Assembly: GCF_035712165.1 (NCBI RefSeq)
Contig: NZ_DASTBH010000562.1
Span: 1 to 64,000, forward strand
Source: DASYTH01 sp035712165
Lineage (GTDB): Bacteria > Actinomycetota > Actinomycetes > Mycobacteriales > Pseudonocardiaceae
Length of the DNA: 64,000 nt
Direction of reading: 5' to 3'
The position numbers and the translations under genes were made by a program. This document shows positions 15,605 through 22,480 of this stretch, piece after piece (position 1 is the first letter of the stretch; the number at the start of each line of letters is the position of its first letter). Under the pieces are notes generated by a model, which saw only the letters and a program-made list of their open reading frames with translations, did not search any database and had not been told where the DNA came from.

Positions 15605-15885
15605 CCGACGAGTGGAAGCCGCCCACGGTGGCGGACCTCATCGCCAAGCTGTCCACAATGGACCCCACACTCCCCGTGGTGCTCGCCGAAGACGAGGAGG
15701 GCAACGGCTTCGACACCTGGGGTGGCGACGTGGTGGAGTCGCTCTACGACACGGAATACAAGGAGACCTACCTGACCCCAGAGGCGTTCGCCGAGGACCA
15801 GGCCAAGGACAAGCCCCGCTTCACCGACGACGAGCCGCCGGAGATCGGCGGCTCCGTGCAACGTGTAGCCGTGGTGTGGCCCTGA
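15601..15885 (+). CDS. Small acidic hypothetical protein
   Basis: Encodes 94 aa from GTG 15601, overlapping the upstream TGA. Strongly acidic (EDEEGNGFDTWGGDVVESLYD). It overlaps the sialidase-like gene by one base (TGATG). Confidence 0.7.
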   Translation: MTDEWKPPTVADLIAKLSTMDPTLPVVLAEDEEGNGFDTWGGDVVESLYDTEYKETYLTPEAFAEDQAKDKPRFTDDEPPEIGGSVQRVAVVWP

Positions 15886-17003
15886 TGAAGATCACCGCAC
15901 TGGCGGCGAGCCTGGCCGCACTGATCATGATGGTGGCGCCGTGGCACAGCGCGCCGACCGACACATCCCCGCTGGTGACGGTCCAGGCCGCTAGCGTCGC
16001 GGGCATGACGACACCTGTTGCCCCGGCCCCCGTGCCGGGCCAGTACCGCGCGTTCGGGCTGGACGGCGACCACTCCGGCTTCCCCACGGTGGTTCGGCTC
16101 GCCGACGGTCGCCTGCGCATGATGTGGCGACACGGCAGCGCGCACGCCTCGGCGGACGGGGAGATCCTGACCTCGGTCAGCACCGACAACGGCGACAGCT
16201 GGTCGACGCCCACCCACGTGACCGTCGACAACGGCGGGGATGTCCGCGACCCGCACCTGGGACCGTCGGGTCTGTCGGCCGTGGGCGGGGACGTGTTCCT
16301 GACCTACTTCGTGTCGGTGAACGGCGTCCCCTCGGGCGCCCGCGTGGCGCGCTCCACCGACGGCGGGGCGACGTTCGGGCCGTCGGTGCGGATCGACCCG
16401 AACATGCCGTACGCGGCGATCTCGGCGCCGGTGGTGAAGATCGGCGCCCGCCTGGTGACCGGCTTCTACGGCCGCAAGGTGGGCGAGACGACGGACTCGG
16501 CGTATGTGGCCTGGTCGGACAACAACGGCGCCAGCTGGTCGACGAACCGGGTGGCGATCGGCGACCCTGGCAGCAACAACCCGTTCCAGGAGCCCTGGGT
16601 GGTGGGGACGGGGAACACGGCGATCCTGATCATGCGGGACGGTTCGTGGAAGTCCCTGGCCGTGCGGTCGTGGGACATGGCGGCGAACGTGTGGTCGCCG
16701 ATCTACCGCAACGTGCTGCCCAACGCGACGGGCAACAGCGCCAGCGTGTACGCCTCGAACGGCCGGATCTACACGGTGTACCGGGACACGGCGACGCGGG
16801 CGGCGAAGCTGGCCAGCTCGGGCGACAAGGGTGTGTCGTGGGTGGTGGAGCGCGAGTTGATGCCGATGCCTGCGGGTTCGACGGTGGACGCGGTGGGCAG
16901 CACGTATGCCCACCCGGTCGAGCTGGGGCCGGGGCGCATCTTCTGCCCGTTGGGCATGGAGCGGTCGCCCACCGACAGCAGGCTGTACCTCGGGTGGTTG
17001 TGA
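15885..17003 (+). CDS. Secreted BNR/sialidase-like beta-propeller
   Basis: Encodes 372 aa. The first 30 residues form a signal peptide (MKIT, then an Ala/Leu/Met-rich core). The mature part has at least four Asp-box-type motifs (S-x-D-x-G-x-x-W/F): STDNGDSW, STDGGATF, SDNNGASW and SGDKGVSW, the mark of a six-bladed BNR/sialidase propeller. Family members bind or cleave sugars. It is the last gene of an early-type operon with a TTTTT terminator, so it is probably made by the infected cell and exported rather than being a virion fibre. Whether catalytic residues are intact could not be settled by eye. Confidence 0.78.
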   Translation: MKITALAASLAALIMMVAPWHSAPTDTSPLVTVQAASVAGMTTPVAPAPVPGQYRAFGLDGDHSGFPTVVRLADGRLRMMWRHGSAHASADGEILTSVSTDNGDSWSTPTHVTVDNGGDVRDPHLGPSGLSAVGGDVFLTYFVSVNGVPSGARVARSTDGGATFGPSVRIDPNMPYAAISAPVVKIGARLVTGFYGRKVGETTDSAYVAWSDNNGASWSTNRVAIGDPGSNNPFQEPWVVGTGNTAILIMRDGSWKSLAVRSWDMAANVWSPIYRNVLPNATGNSASVYASNGRIYTVYRDTATRAAKLASSGDKGVSWVVERELMPMPAGSTVDAVGSTYAHPVELGPGRIFCPLGMERSPTDSRLYLGWL

Positions 17004-17030
17004 CCCGGTAGACGTCCTGGGCGGGACGGG

Positions 17031-17069
17031 CGAGCCCCGATCGGTCGCAGCCGGTCGGGGCTCGTTTTT
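17031..17069 (+). terminator. Rho-independent terminator with T-run
   Basis: CGAGCCCCGA pairs with TCGGGGCTCG and is followed by TTTTT. Ends the operon starting at 12445. Confidence 0.85.
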
Positions 17070-17078
17070 GGACGGAGG

Positions 17079-17121
17079 TTGACGAGCCGCTGTCAGGTCG
17101 GCTACACTTCGCTTGTTCCGC
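17079..17121 (+). promoter_or_regulatory. Repeated promoter-operator module
   Basis: TTGACG (17079-17084), AGCCG...CGGC spacer of 18 nt, -10 TACACT (17103-17108), 6 nt, GTTCCGC (17115-17121). Confidence 0.9.
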
Positions 17122-17144
17122 TCGAAGCCCAGGAGGTAGCCACC

Positions 17145-17708
17145 ATGACCGAGACCACCACCCGCCCCCGCTGGATCGACGTTGCCGAGGCCGCGAGGAT
17201 GCTGCGCCCGGTCCTGAAGGCGTGCTTCCCTGGCGTCAAGTTCTCGGTGCGGATCGACCGCTACTCGATGGGCGCCTCGATCGACGTGGCATGGACCGAC
17301 GGCCCGACCGTCGAAGAGGTCGAGAACGCCGCCTACGGGTTCAACGGCGGCCGGTTCGAGGGCATGACCGACTGCTCCTACTCGGCCAACTCCTGGTACT
17401 GCCGCAAGCACGGCGCCCGCTCGGCCGAGACCTACGGCTGCGACATCGCCGAGAACAACGGCCCCACCAACTCGCGGTGCTGCGGCGACGTCGAGCTGGT
17501 GCACTTCGGCACGACCAGCGTGGGCACCCGGCGCGCCCTGTCGGAGGGCTTCACCTCCGTGCTGGCCGCCCAGGTCCGCAAGGAGTCCGGCCTTCCCGAG
17601 CAGGGCAGCCTCGATGACCTGCTGGTCGGCGGCCCGTACGCGTATGGCGACTTCGACACCGTGCGCGACGGCGTCTACCGCCTCTCGGTCAAGACCTCGC
17701 GCCCCTGA
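17145..17708 (+). CDS. LPD29-type protein
   Basis: Encodes 187 aa with AGGAGG 8 nt upstream. The N-terminal 85 residues read like the large polyvalent protein-associated domain 29: RPVLKACFPGVKFSVRIDRYS, then a small-residue ASIDVAW strand, DGPT and a GGRFEGMTD turn. The C-terminal part contains several Cys (CRKHG, CD, CC) that may bind zinc. LPD domains accompany large polyvalent phage and plasmid proteins; here the domain stands nearly alone. Biochemical role unknown. Confidence 0.75.
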   Translation: MTETTTRPRWIDVAEAARMLRPVLKACFPGVKFSVRIDRYSMGASIDVAWTDGPTVEEVENAAYGFNGGRFEGMTDCSYSANSWYCRKHGARSAETYGCDIAENNGPTNSRCCGDVELVHFGTTSVGTRRALSEGFTSVLAAQVRKESGLPEQGSLDDLLVGGPYAYGDFDTVRDGVYRLSVKTSRP

Positions 17709-17715
17709 CCTCCCC

Positions 17716-17742
17716 GCCGGGCTCGGGACTTCCGAGCCCGGC
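17716..17742 (+). terminator. Intercistronic hairpin
   Basis: An 11-bp stem (GCCGGGCTCGG and complement) with 5-nt loop between the LPD29 gene and the lipoprotein gene; a partial terminator or RNA-stability element. Confidence 0.55.
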
Positions 17743-17764
17743 ATCCCGTCTCCCTGGAGGAACC

Positions 17765-18262
17765 TTGAAGATCACCAAACTGGCCGCCGCGCTCGGCTCC
17801 GGCGTCGCCGCGCTCGCGGTCGTGCTGACCGCCTGCGACTCGACCGGCTACGCCGACGACACCAGCTACCACACCGAGGACTGCGACGCCGAGGACCTCG
17901 CCCACTTCGAAGACGACTGCGGCTACTGGGCCGCCGACGGCACGTTCGTCACCTGGTACTGGGTCGGACCCTACGGCGGATACCGCCCCGTCGGTTGGCA
18001 CCCCTACATCCCGTACGGCGGCCACGTCGCGGGCCACGGCTACCGGCCGTCGAACGCGAACACCACGGCGAAGCCGACCCCGCAGCCGCGCCCCTCGGGT
18101 GCGCCCAAGCCGAGCAAGGCGGCGCCGACGGCGAGCGTGCCGAAGTACACGCCGCCGCCCGCCCCGCCGAAGAAGGCCACGCCGACCGGCGGCGGCTCGA
18201 CGCCGCTGCCGAAGTACACCCCGCCGAAGTACACCCCACCCAAGCCGCGCTCGACGCGGTAG
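17765..18262 (+). CDS. Pro-rich secreted lipoprotein
   Basis: Encodes 165 aa from a TTG with CTGGAGG upstream. It has a lipoprotein signal (MKITKLAAALG... ending LTAC, lipid-bearing Cys at residue 25), a compact Cys/Trp/Tyr-rich domain (residues 40-95) and a disordered Pro/Thr/Lys tail with PKYTPP repeats. Predicted to sit on the outer face of the host membrane with its tail crossing the wall. Membrane lipoproteins of phages often block superinfection; that role is only a possibility here. Confidence 0.78.
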   Translation: MKITKLAAALGSGVAALAVVLTACDSTGYADDTSYHTEDCDAEDLAHFEDDCGYWAADGTFVTWYWVGPYGGYRPVGWHPYIPYGGHVAGHGYRPSNANTTAKPTPQPRPSGAPKPSKAAPTASVPKYTPPPAPPKKATPTGGGSTPLPKYTPPKYTPPKPRSTR

Positions 18263-18292
18263 CGCGAGCCCCTGACGTCCCGAGGGAGAGAG

Positions 18293-19123
18293 ATGACCAA
18301 CAGCAACCCGAAGATCACCACGGAGATGATCGGCCCGGCCGAGGCCAAGGAGATCCTGGAGCACCACAACGCGCAAAACCGCGCCTTCAAGCGGAAGTCG
18401 ATCAACCAGTACACCCGCGCCATGCGTCAGGGCGAGTGGACCTTCATCGGCGACCCCATCCGCTTCGACCGGGGCGGTGAACTGCTGGACGGCCAGAACC
18501 GCCTCGCCGCCGTGATCGAGTCCGGCATTCCCCAGACCTTCGTGGTCATCCGCAACCTGGAGCCGGACAGCCAACGCTACATGGACTCCGGGGTCAAGCG
18601 CAGCCCGGCGGACCAGCTGAAGATCGAGGGGGTGGCCCACCCCAACGAGGTCGCGCAGATCGCGGCGCTGGTGATGCACTGGAAAGGCAACGACCTGCCG
18701 GGCATGAACATCAAGTACTCGACGTTCGAGATCGTCGAGTTCGTCGAGGCCAACACGAACGCCGTGGAGGCCGCCGCCACGCACGCCCGCGCGCTGTACC
18801 ACGCGACCAGGGCGTCCAAGGGGACCTCGGGCGCGGTCTACTTCATGGCCGCCGAGGCGGCCGGTGCCGAGACCGCCAGCGAGTTCTTCGGCCTGCTGAC
18901 CAGTGGCGCCGGGCTCGACAACGGCTCGCCGGTGCTGCTGCTGCGGAACAAGTTGATCTACTGGGCGTCCACGAAGGCCCGCTCGCGCGAGCGCGCGGAG
19001 ATCCTCTACTTCTACGTGCGCTGCTGGAACGGGTGGCGCAAGAACGAGAAGCTGGAGCGCTTGCAGCTGCCGCGCGACAGCCGGGGCGTGGTCACGATGG
19101 GCGACCTGCGGATGAGGGGCTGA
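18293..19123 (+). CDS. ParB-like (DGQNRL-type) domain protein
   Basis: Encodes 276 aa, GGGAGAGAG ribosome site. Residues 30-110 match a pattern widely found in phages and related to ParB/Srx folds: an arginine-rich helix, SINQYTRAMRQGEW, an IRFDRGGELLDGQNRLAAV motif and YMDSGVKRSPADQL. The remainder is helical. These proteins are often labelled ParB-like nuclease; catalysis is unproven. Confidence 0.72.
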   Translation: MTNSNPKITTEMIGPAEAKEILEHHNAQNRAFKRKSINQYTRAMRQGEWTFIGDPIRFDRGGELLDGQNRLAAVIESGIPQTFVVIRNLEPDSQRYMDSGVKRSPADQLKIEGVAHPNEVAQIAALVMHWKGNDLPGMNIKYSTFEIVEFVEANTNAVEAAATHARALYHATRASKGTSGAVYFMAAEAAGAETASEFFGLLTSGAGLDNGSPVLLLRNKLIYWASTKARSRERAEILYFYVRCWNGWRKNEKLERLQLPRDSRGVVTMGDLRMRG

Positions 19124-19125
19124 TC

Positions 19126-19620
19126 ATGGAGAACCCCTACCAGGTGAGCAAGCGCGCCGCCGACACGCTCGGGCTGATCGGAGAGAACCGCCTCCAGTTC
19201 CGGCTGCACGCCGACGGCACGGTGCCGCCGTTCAACCGGCGCTGGCGCACCGTCGGCGGCCACGTCGGGTGGCATGAGGCGCTGCTGAAGTACGCCAACC
19301 GGTTCCTCGACGCGGGCCTGATCGACTACCTGCGTCCGGCGGGTACGCCGGTGGACCGGATCGACTCGGCCGGACAGGTGATCAACTGGTCGCCGGTGTT
19401 CCTCACCCGCGCGGGCGAGTACCTGCTGCGGCTGTGGATTCACCAGCCCTTCGAGGTGATCGAGGCGTCGGACATCGAGGGCTTGCTGGACCGGGCCGCC
19501 ATCACGCTCTCGACCGCGTACGTGGAGGAGTCCGGCCTGCTGGAGGACCGCCGCGACCGGTACGCCGACCAGCTGCGCCCGCACGCCGAGCGGGTGCTGA
19601 ACGAGCTGCTGGGGCGCTGA
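19126..19620 (+). CDS. Hypothetical 164-aa protein
   Basis: Starts 2 nt after the upstream stop. Basic N-half with aromatic residues, helical C-half. A winged-helix arrangement is possible (VGWHEALLKYANRFLDAGLIDYL). It overlaps the next gene by one base. No family recognised. Confidence 0.68.
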   Translation: MENPYQVSKRAADTLGLIGENRLQFRLHADGTVPPFNRRWRTVGGHVGWHEALLKYANRFLDAGLIDYLRPAGTPVDRIDSAGQVINWSPVFLTRAGEYLLRLWIHQPFEVIEASDIEGLLDRAAITLSTAYVEESGLLEDRRDRYADQLRPHAERVLNELLGR

Positions 19621-19856
19621 TGGAGACCCAGCACACGGTGACGGCCCGCAGGCGGTGGCCGTGCGGCGACCGCCTCGGGCCGGGCTGCTCGGGCTGGATC
19701 GAGCCGGGGGAGGACTACCTGCGGGCGGTCGCCTTCCCCGGCGGCGAGATGAACCTGGAGGGCAGCAGGCCGTACGTGCTGCGCGTCTGCGCCTGCTGCG
19801 CGCACGGCCTGAACTCGGCGACCGCGCCGAGGATGCGCCGCCGGAGGAAGCGGTGA
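19620..19856 (+). CDS. Small zinc-knuckle protein
   Basis: Encodes 78 aa; the ATG overlaps the previous TGA. Four Cys in two groups (CGDRLGPGC and CACC) and a basic tail (RMRRRRKR) suggest a single zinc site and nucleic-acid contact. Confidence 0.68.
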   Translation: METQHTVTARRRWPCGDRLGPGCSGWIEPGEDYLRAVAFPGGEMNLEGSRPYVLRVCACCAHGLNSATAPRMRRRRKR

Positions 19857-20158
19857 CGGTCAAGCTGGGCGCGGCGCCTGAGAACCCCATCTCGGTGCGC
19901 CGCGCCCGGCGGCCCATCTGGGACGCGGGTCGGGTCACCTACATGTGGGAGTGCCGGATCTGCGGGCGGCGGGCTTACCACCGGTCAGACCGAATGGAGG
20001 ACCGCTACCGGGCCACCATCGGCAAGGAGCCGGACCGGCATGCCCGCGAGCGCGCCACCGAGGGCGGCCTGCGGCACCTGCACCGCAAGCACACGCCGTG
20101 CACCTGCTGCTCGATCGACGGGCATTCACGATTCACGAATCACGAGGCGAGTTCATGA
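19853..20158 (+). CDS. Small basic zinc-finger protein
   Basis: Encodes 101 aa from a GTG in a GTGA overlap. CRICGRRAYH and later HLHRKHTPCTCC give a possible zinc site with mixed His/Cys ligands; very basic overall. Confidence 0.66.
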   Translation: MTVKLGAAPENPISVRRARRPIWDAGRVTYMWECRICGRRAYHRSDRMEDRYRATIGKEPDRHARERATEGGLRHLHRKHTPCTCCSIDGHSRFTNHEASS

Positions 20159-20781
20159 TCAGCAAGCCAGAGGGTCTTGACAACAAGGTCGAAGCCACGC
20201 TCGTCGCCACCGTGCGCGATGACGACATGATCAAGCTGGCGCCAGGGGTGTACGTCCACGCCGACCTGTTCGCCGAGGTCCACCCCCTCGGCGGGGATCC
20301 CGAGCGGGCCAAGACGCTGAAGGCGTTGCGCACCGAGCTGGTCGAGGAACGCCTGGCCGCCGCGTCGGCGCGCAACAACACCACGATGGCCGAGCGCAAG
20401 GTGGGCGAGATCGCGGACACGCTCCGGCAACGCGAGCACGAGCTGGCCGAGCTGCGCCGCCAGCACCGGCTCGCCGTGTCGGCGCTGCACCACTTCCAGA
20501 ACGCCGTCCTACCCGAGGAACGCAGCCCGCTGTTCGAGCAGCTGCTGGGCGCCGACGGCAAGGCGGGCTCGATCGCGGAACCGTGCAACGCGGTGTTCAC
20601 CATCAACCGGCGCTACCCCGGCTGCGGGTGCGACGAGCCATGCTTGGAATCGGTGGCCGCCCACCCGTGCGCGCTGCGGCGCGGTCACCCGTTCGTGCTC
20701 GGCAAGGAGAAGCACCGGACGCTGTACGGCCGCGACTTCGACACCGACGAGTCCATGCTGATCGGTGAGGACGATGGCTGA
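20155..20781 (+). CDS. Hypothetical coiled-coil/Cys protein
   Basis: Encodes 208 aa. Residues 45-115 are a charged coiled-coil-like helix (LVEERLAAASARNNTTMAER, REHELAELRRQHRLA). The C-terminal 60 residues have six Cys (CGCDEPC, CALRRGH), probably a zinc domain. The next gene begins 8 nt before its stop. Confidence 0.68.
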   Translation: MISKPEGLDNKVEATLVATVRDDDMIKLAPGVYVHADLFAEVHPLGGDPERAKTLKALRTELVEERLAAASARNNTTMAERKVGEIADTLRQREHELAELRRQHRLAVSALHHFQNAVLPEERSPLFEQLLGADGKAGSIAEPCNAVFTINRRYPGCGCDEPCLESVAAHPCALRRGHPFVLGKEKHRTLYGRDFDTDESMLIGEDDG

Positions 20782-21097
20782 CCTGGAACCGATCGAGCGG
20801 CCCGACGGGCGGACCTACCGACCGCGCAAGATCGTTGCGTGGTCGTGGGAAGACGACACGGTTCATGGCTGGTCGGCTGGCGCGGTGGTGCTGGGGACGC
20901 ATGACGTGGACCGGGCGCGCGTGTTGGCCGACTCCTCAATCAAGGCGTGGTTCGGGTCCGAGCTGTCAGCGGTCGAACCCGAGGTGGGCTGGTACCGGCT
21001 GGGCTACGAGTACGGCGAACAGATCTGGGCCGTAGATGAACGGCGCGGGCGAGCCGGGGTGTGGTTCACGGCGAAAGAGGTTGTCGAGCCTGGCTAG
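20774..21097 (+). CDS. Hypothetical protein, last gene of operon
   Basis: Encodes 107 aa, mixed alpha/beta, rich in Trp (five or more). GTGAGGACG upstream of the ATG. Its stop lies 4 nt before the tRNA fragment region. Confidence 0.66.
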   Translation: MADLEPIERPDGRTYRPRKIVAWSWEDDTVHGWSAGAVVLGTHDVDRARVLADSSIKAWFGSELSAVEPEVGWYRLGYEYGEQIWAVDERRGRAGVWFTAKEVVEPG

Positions 21098-21106
21098 TCT
21101 GGGTGC

Positions 21107-21180
21107 AGCGGAGTGGCGCAGCTCGGTAGCGCGGCGGGCTCATAACCCGCAGGCCGCAGGTTCGAATCCTGTCTCCGCTA
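21107..21180 (+). tRNA. tRNA-Met(CAT), initiator-like
   Basis: A complete cloverleaf: acceptor AGCGGAG/CTCCGCT, D stem GCGC/GCGC, anticodon stem GCGGG/CCCGC with loop CTCATAA (anticodon CAT at 21141-21143), T stem GCAGG/CCTGT with TTCGAAT loop, no encoded CCA. Three consecutive G:C pairs next to the anticodon loop (GGGCTCATAACCC) are the hallmark of bacterial initiator tRNA; the usual unpaired 1-72 position is instead a weak A:T pair. It is flanked by tRNA fragments. Confidence 0.9.
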
Positions 21181-21182
21181 CG

Positions 21183-21210
21183 GTCGCCGGTTCGAATCCG
21201 GTCCGCACCC
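21183..21210 (+). pseudogene. 3' fragment of a second tRNA
   Basis: T stem GCCGG/CCGGT with TTCGAAT loop, then CCGCACCC, which matches the T arm and acceptor 3' strand of an ordinary tRNA. The only complementary 5' acceptor strand nearby is GGGTGC (21101-21106) on the far side of the intact tRNA-Met, so the fragment has no D or anticodon arm of its own. Confidence 0.6.
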
Positions 21211-21213
21211 TGT

Positions 21214-21246
21214 GGGGGCGGTAGCTCAGCCCGGCAGAGCAAGCGG
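21214..21246 (+). pseudogene. 5' fragment of a third tRNA
   Basis: GGGGGCG followed by GTA and a perfect D arm (GCTC, AGCCCGGCA loop, GAGC) resembles the first half of a tRNA. No matching anticodon stem or T arm follows, so it is a relic. Confidence 0.55.
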
Positions 21247-21280
21247 CCCCGTCCTTCGCGGCGGGGTCGCCGGGCCGGAG

Positions 21281-21310
21281 TTGACGAACCGGTGAACCAC
21301 CGGCTAGTCT
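21281..21310 (+). promoter_or_regulatory. Repeated promoter, leaderless type
   Basis: TTGACG (21281-21286), 18-nt spacer, -10 TAGTCT (21305-21310). The ATG of the gene lies 6 nt after the -10, where other copies have GTTCCGC, so the mRNA should begin at or next to the start codon. Confidence 0.85.
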
Positions 21311-21316
21311 ACTGGC

Positions 21317-21880
21317 ATGACGACGGACAAGGGCAACTTCCGCTACATCGGCACCACCAGCGACGTGGTGGAGTGCGAGAACTGCGGCAAGGCCGACCTG
21401 CGCTGCACCGTGATCATCATGCCGGTGGACGCTGAGGGCAACGACGACGGCGAGCCCTGCTACTACGGCTCCACCTGCGCGGCCCGCGCGCTCGGCGTTC
21501 GCGGTGGCGGCGCGGCCGTCCGCTCGGCCGCCACCGGCGCCCGACTCCAGACCCTGATGAACGCCCACGACGCGGTGCGCATGCTGAAGCTGTACGGCCT
21601 GCCTCTGTCCGGCGAGATGACCGACGACCAGCGCAAGACCGCCGTCCGCGCCTACGTCCGGTACAACTCTGGCGTCCAGGCCCGCATCGCGGAGCATGGC
21701 GGCACCGTCTCGGACATGGTGCGCGACATGCTGGCCCGCAAGCACGCCGCCATCGCCGAGGCCGTGCTGGTCGCGGGCGCGGGCTGGAAGGACGACAAGC
21801 AGCCTCTTGACTGGGGTTACCGTCCAGAGATCACGCGCTGCTGGGCTCAGGTCACCTGGGACGACGTGAAGGTTGACTAG
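21317..21880 (+). CDS. Zinc-ribbon protein from leaderless mRNA
   Basis: Encodes 187 aa. The N-terminus has CENCGKADLRC and, 27 residues on, CYYGSTCAARALG: a split zinc site like that in the gene at 10013. The rest is helical, with a Trp-rich C-terminus. No ribosome site exists; the ATG is where transcription should start. The last codons GTT GAC TAG form the -35 region of the next promoter. Confidence 0.78.
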   Translation: MTTDKGNFRYIGTTSDVVECENCGKADLRCTVIIMPVDAEGNDDGEPCYYGSTCAARALGVRGGGAAVRSAATGARLQTLMNAHDAVRMLKLYGLPLSGEMTDDQRKTAVRAYVRYNSGVQARIAEHGGTVSDMVRDMLARKHAAIAEAVLVAGAGWKDDKQPLDWGYRPEITRCWAQVTWDDVKVD

Positions 21881-21902
21881 CCGTCGGTTGACCGGCTATA
21901 CT
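21873..21902 (+). promoter_or_regulatory. Repeated promoter, leaderless type, overlapping upstream stop
   Basis: TTGACT (21873-21878), 18-nt spacer, -10 TATACT (21897-21902), ATG 6 nt later. TTGACTAG also ends the upstream gene. Confidence 0.87.
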
Positions 21903-21908
21903 ATCCTC

Positions 21909-22256
21909 ATGACCACGACGACGCAGGCGCCCGCCATCTGCAAGCGCTGCCACCGCAAGCTCACCGACCCCCGCTCGGTCGCACGCGGCTACGGCCGCAC
22001 CTGCGCCGCCAAGGTCGAGACCAAGGTGGCGGCCACCGTCGCCACCTTCAAGCAGCCCCAGGTCGACAAGGCCATGGCCCTCATCGCCTCCGGCGGCATC
22101 ACCCCCTCCGGGGTTGACACCTTCTACGTCGTCAAGGGCACCAGCGCCATCCACCGCACCGACGCCACCCTGTGCACCTGCACCGCCGGACAGCACGGGC
22201 GGACCTGCTACCACCTGATCGCGGCCCGCGTCCTCGACGCGGTGGCCGCCGCCTGA
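21909..22256 (+). CDS. SWIM zinc-finger protein with N-terminal zinc knuckle
   Basis: Encodes 115 aa from a leaderless mRNA. An N-terminal CKRCHRKLTDPRSVARGYG segment followed by C (DUF6011-like knuckle) precedes a C-terminal SWIM-type motif CTCTAGQHGRTCYH (CxC...CxH). SWIM domains bind DNA or protein. The region between is a beta-strand (DTFYVVKGTSA). Small stand-alone SWIM proteins are common in actinophages; role unknown. Confidence 0.8.
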   Translation: MTTTTQAPAICKRCHRKLTDPRSVARGYGRTCAAKVETKVAATVATFKQPQVDKAMALIASGGITPSGVDTFYVVKGTSAIHRTDATLCTCTAGQHGRTCYHLIAARVLDAVAAA

Positions 22257-22270
22257 ACAGCGAGCTGACC

Positions 22271-22480
22271 ATGTTCGTCGTCAACACGTCGCGCAAGCGC
22301 GGCGTCAGCGAGCGCCGCCGGGTGCTGCACCTGGCGGCCTGCCGGGTCGGCAACGGCCGGTACGCCGTGCCGATCGACGCGGCCGAGGTGCTGCGGCTGG
22401 CCGACGACAACGGCCGGGCCGTGGCGTGCAAGCTATGCAACCCGCTCGAACTCGCGTCCTACGTCGCCGACTCGACCTGA
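22271..22480 (+). CDS. Small hypothetical protein with Cys pair
   Basis: Encodes 69 aa, 14 nt after the SWIM gene. A Cys near residue 24 and CKLC near residues 53-56 may bind metal. The ribosome site is weak. It ends next to the convergent terminase stop with no intervening gap. Confidence 0.6.
   Translation: MFVVNTSRKRGVSERRRVLHLAACRVGNGRYAVPIDAAEVLRLADDNGRAVACKLCNPLELASYVADST

Noticed and set aside
15768..17744. A 658-codon leftward frame opposite the sialidase-like and LPD29 genes
   Set aside because: Shadow of well-supported + strand genes; it would read through a T-run terminator and a consensus promoter.
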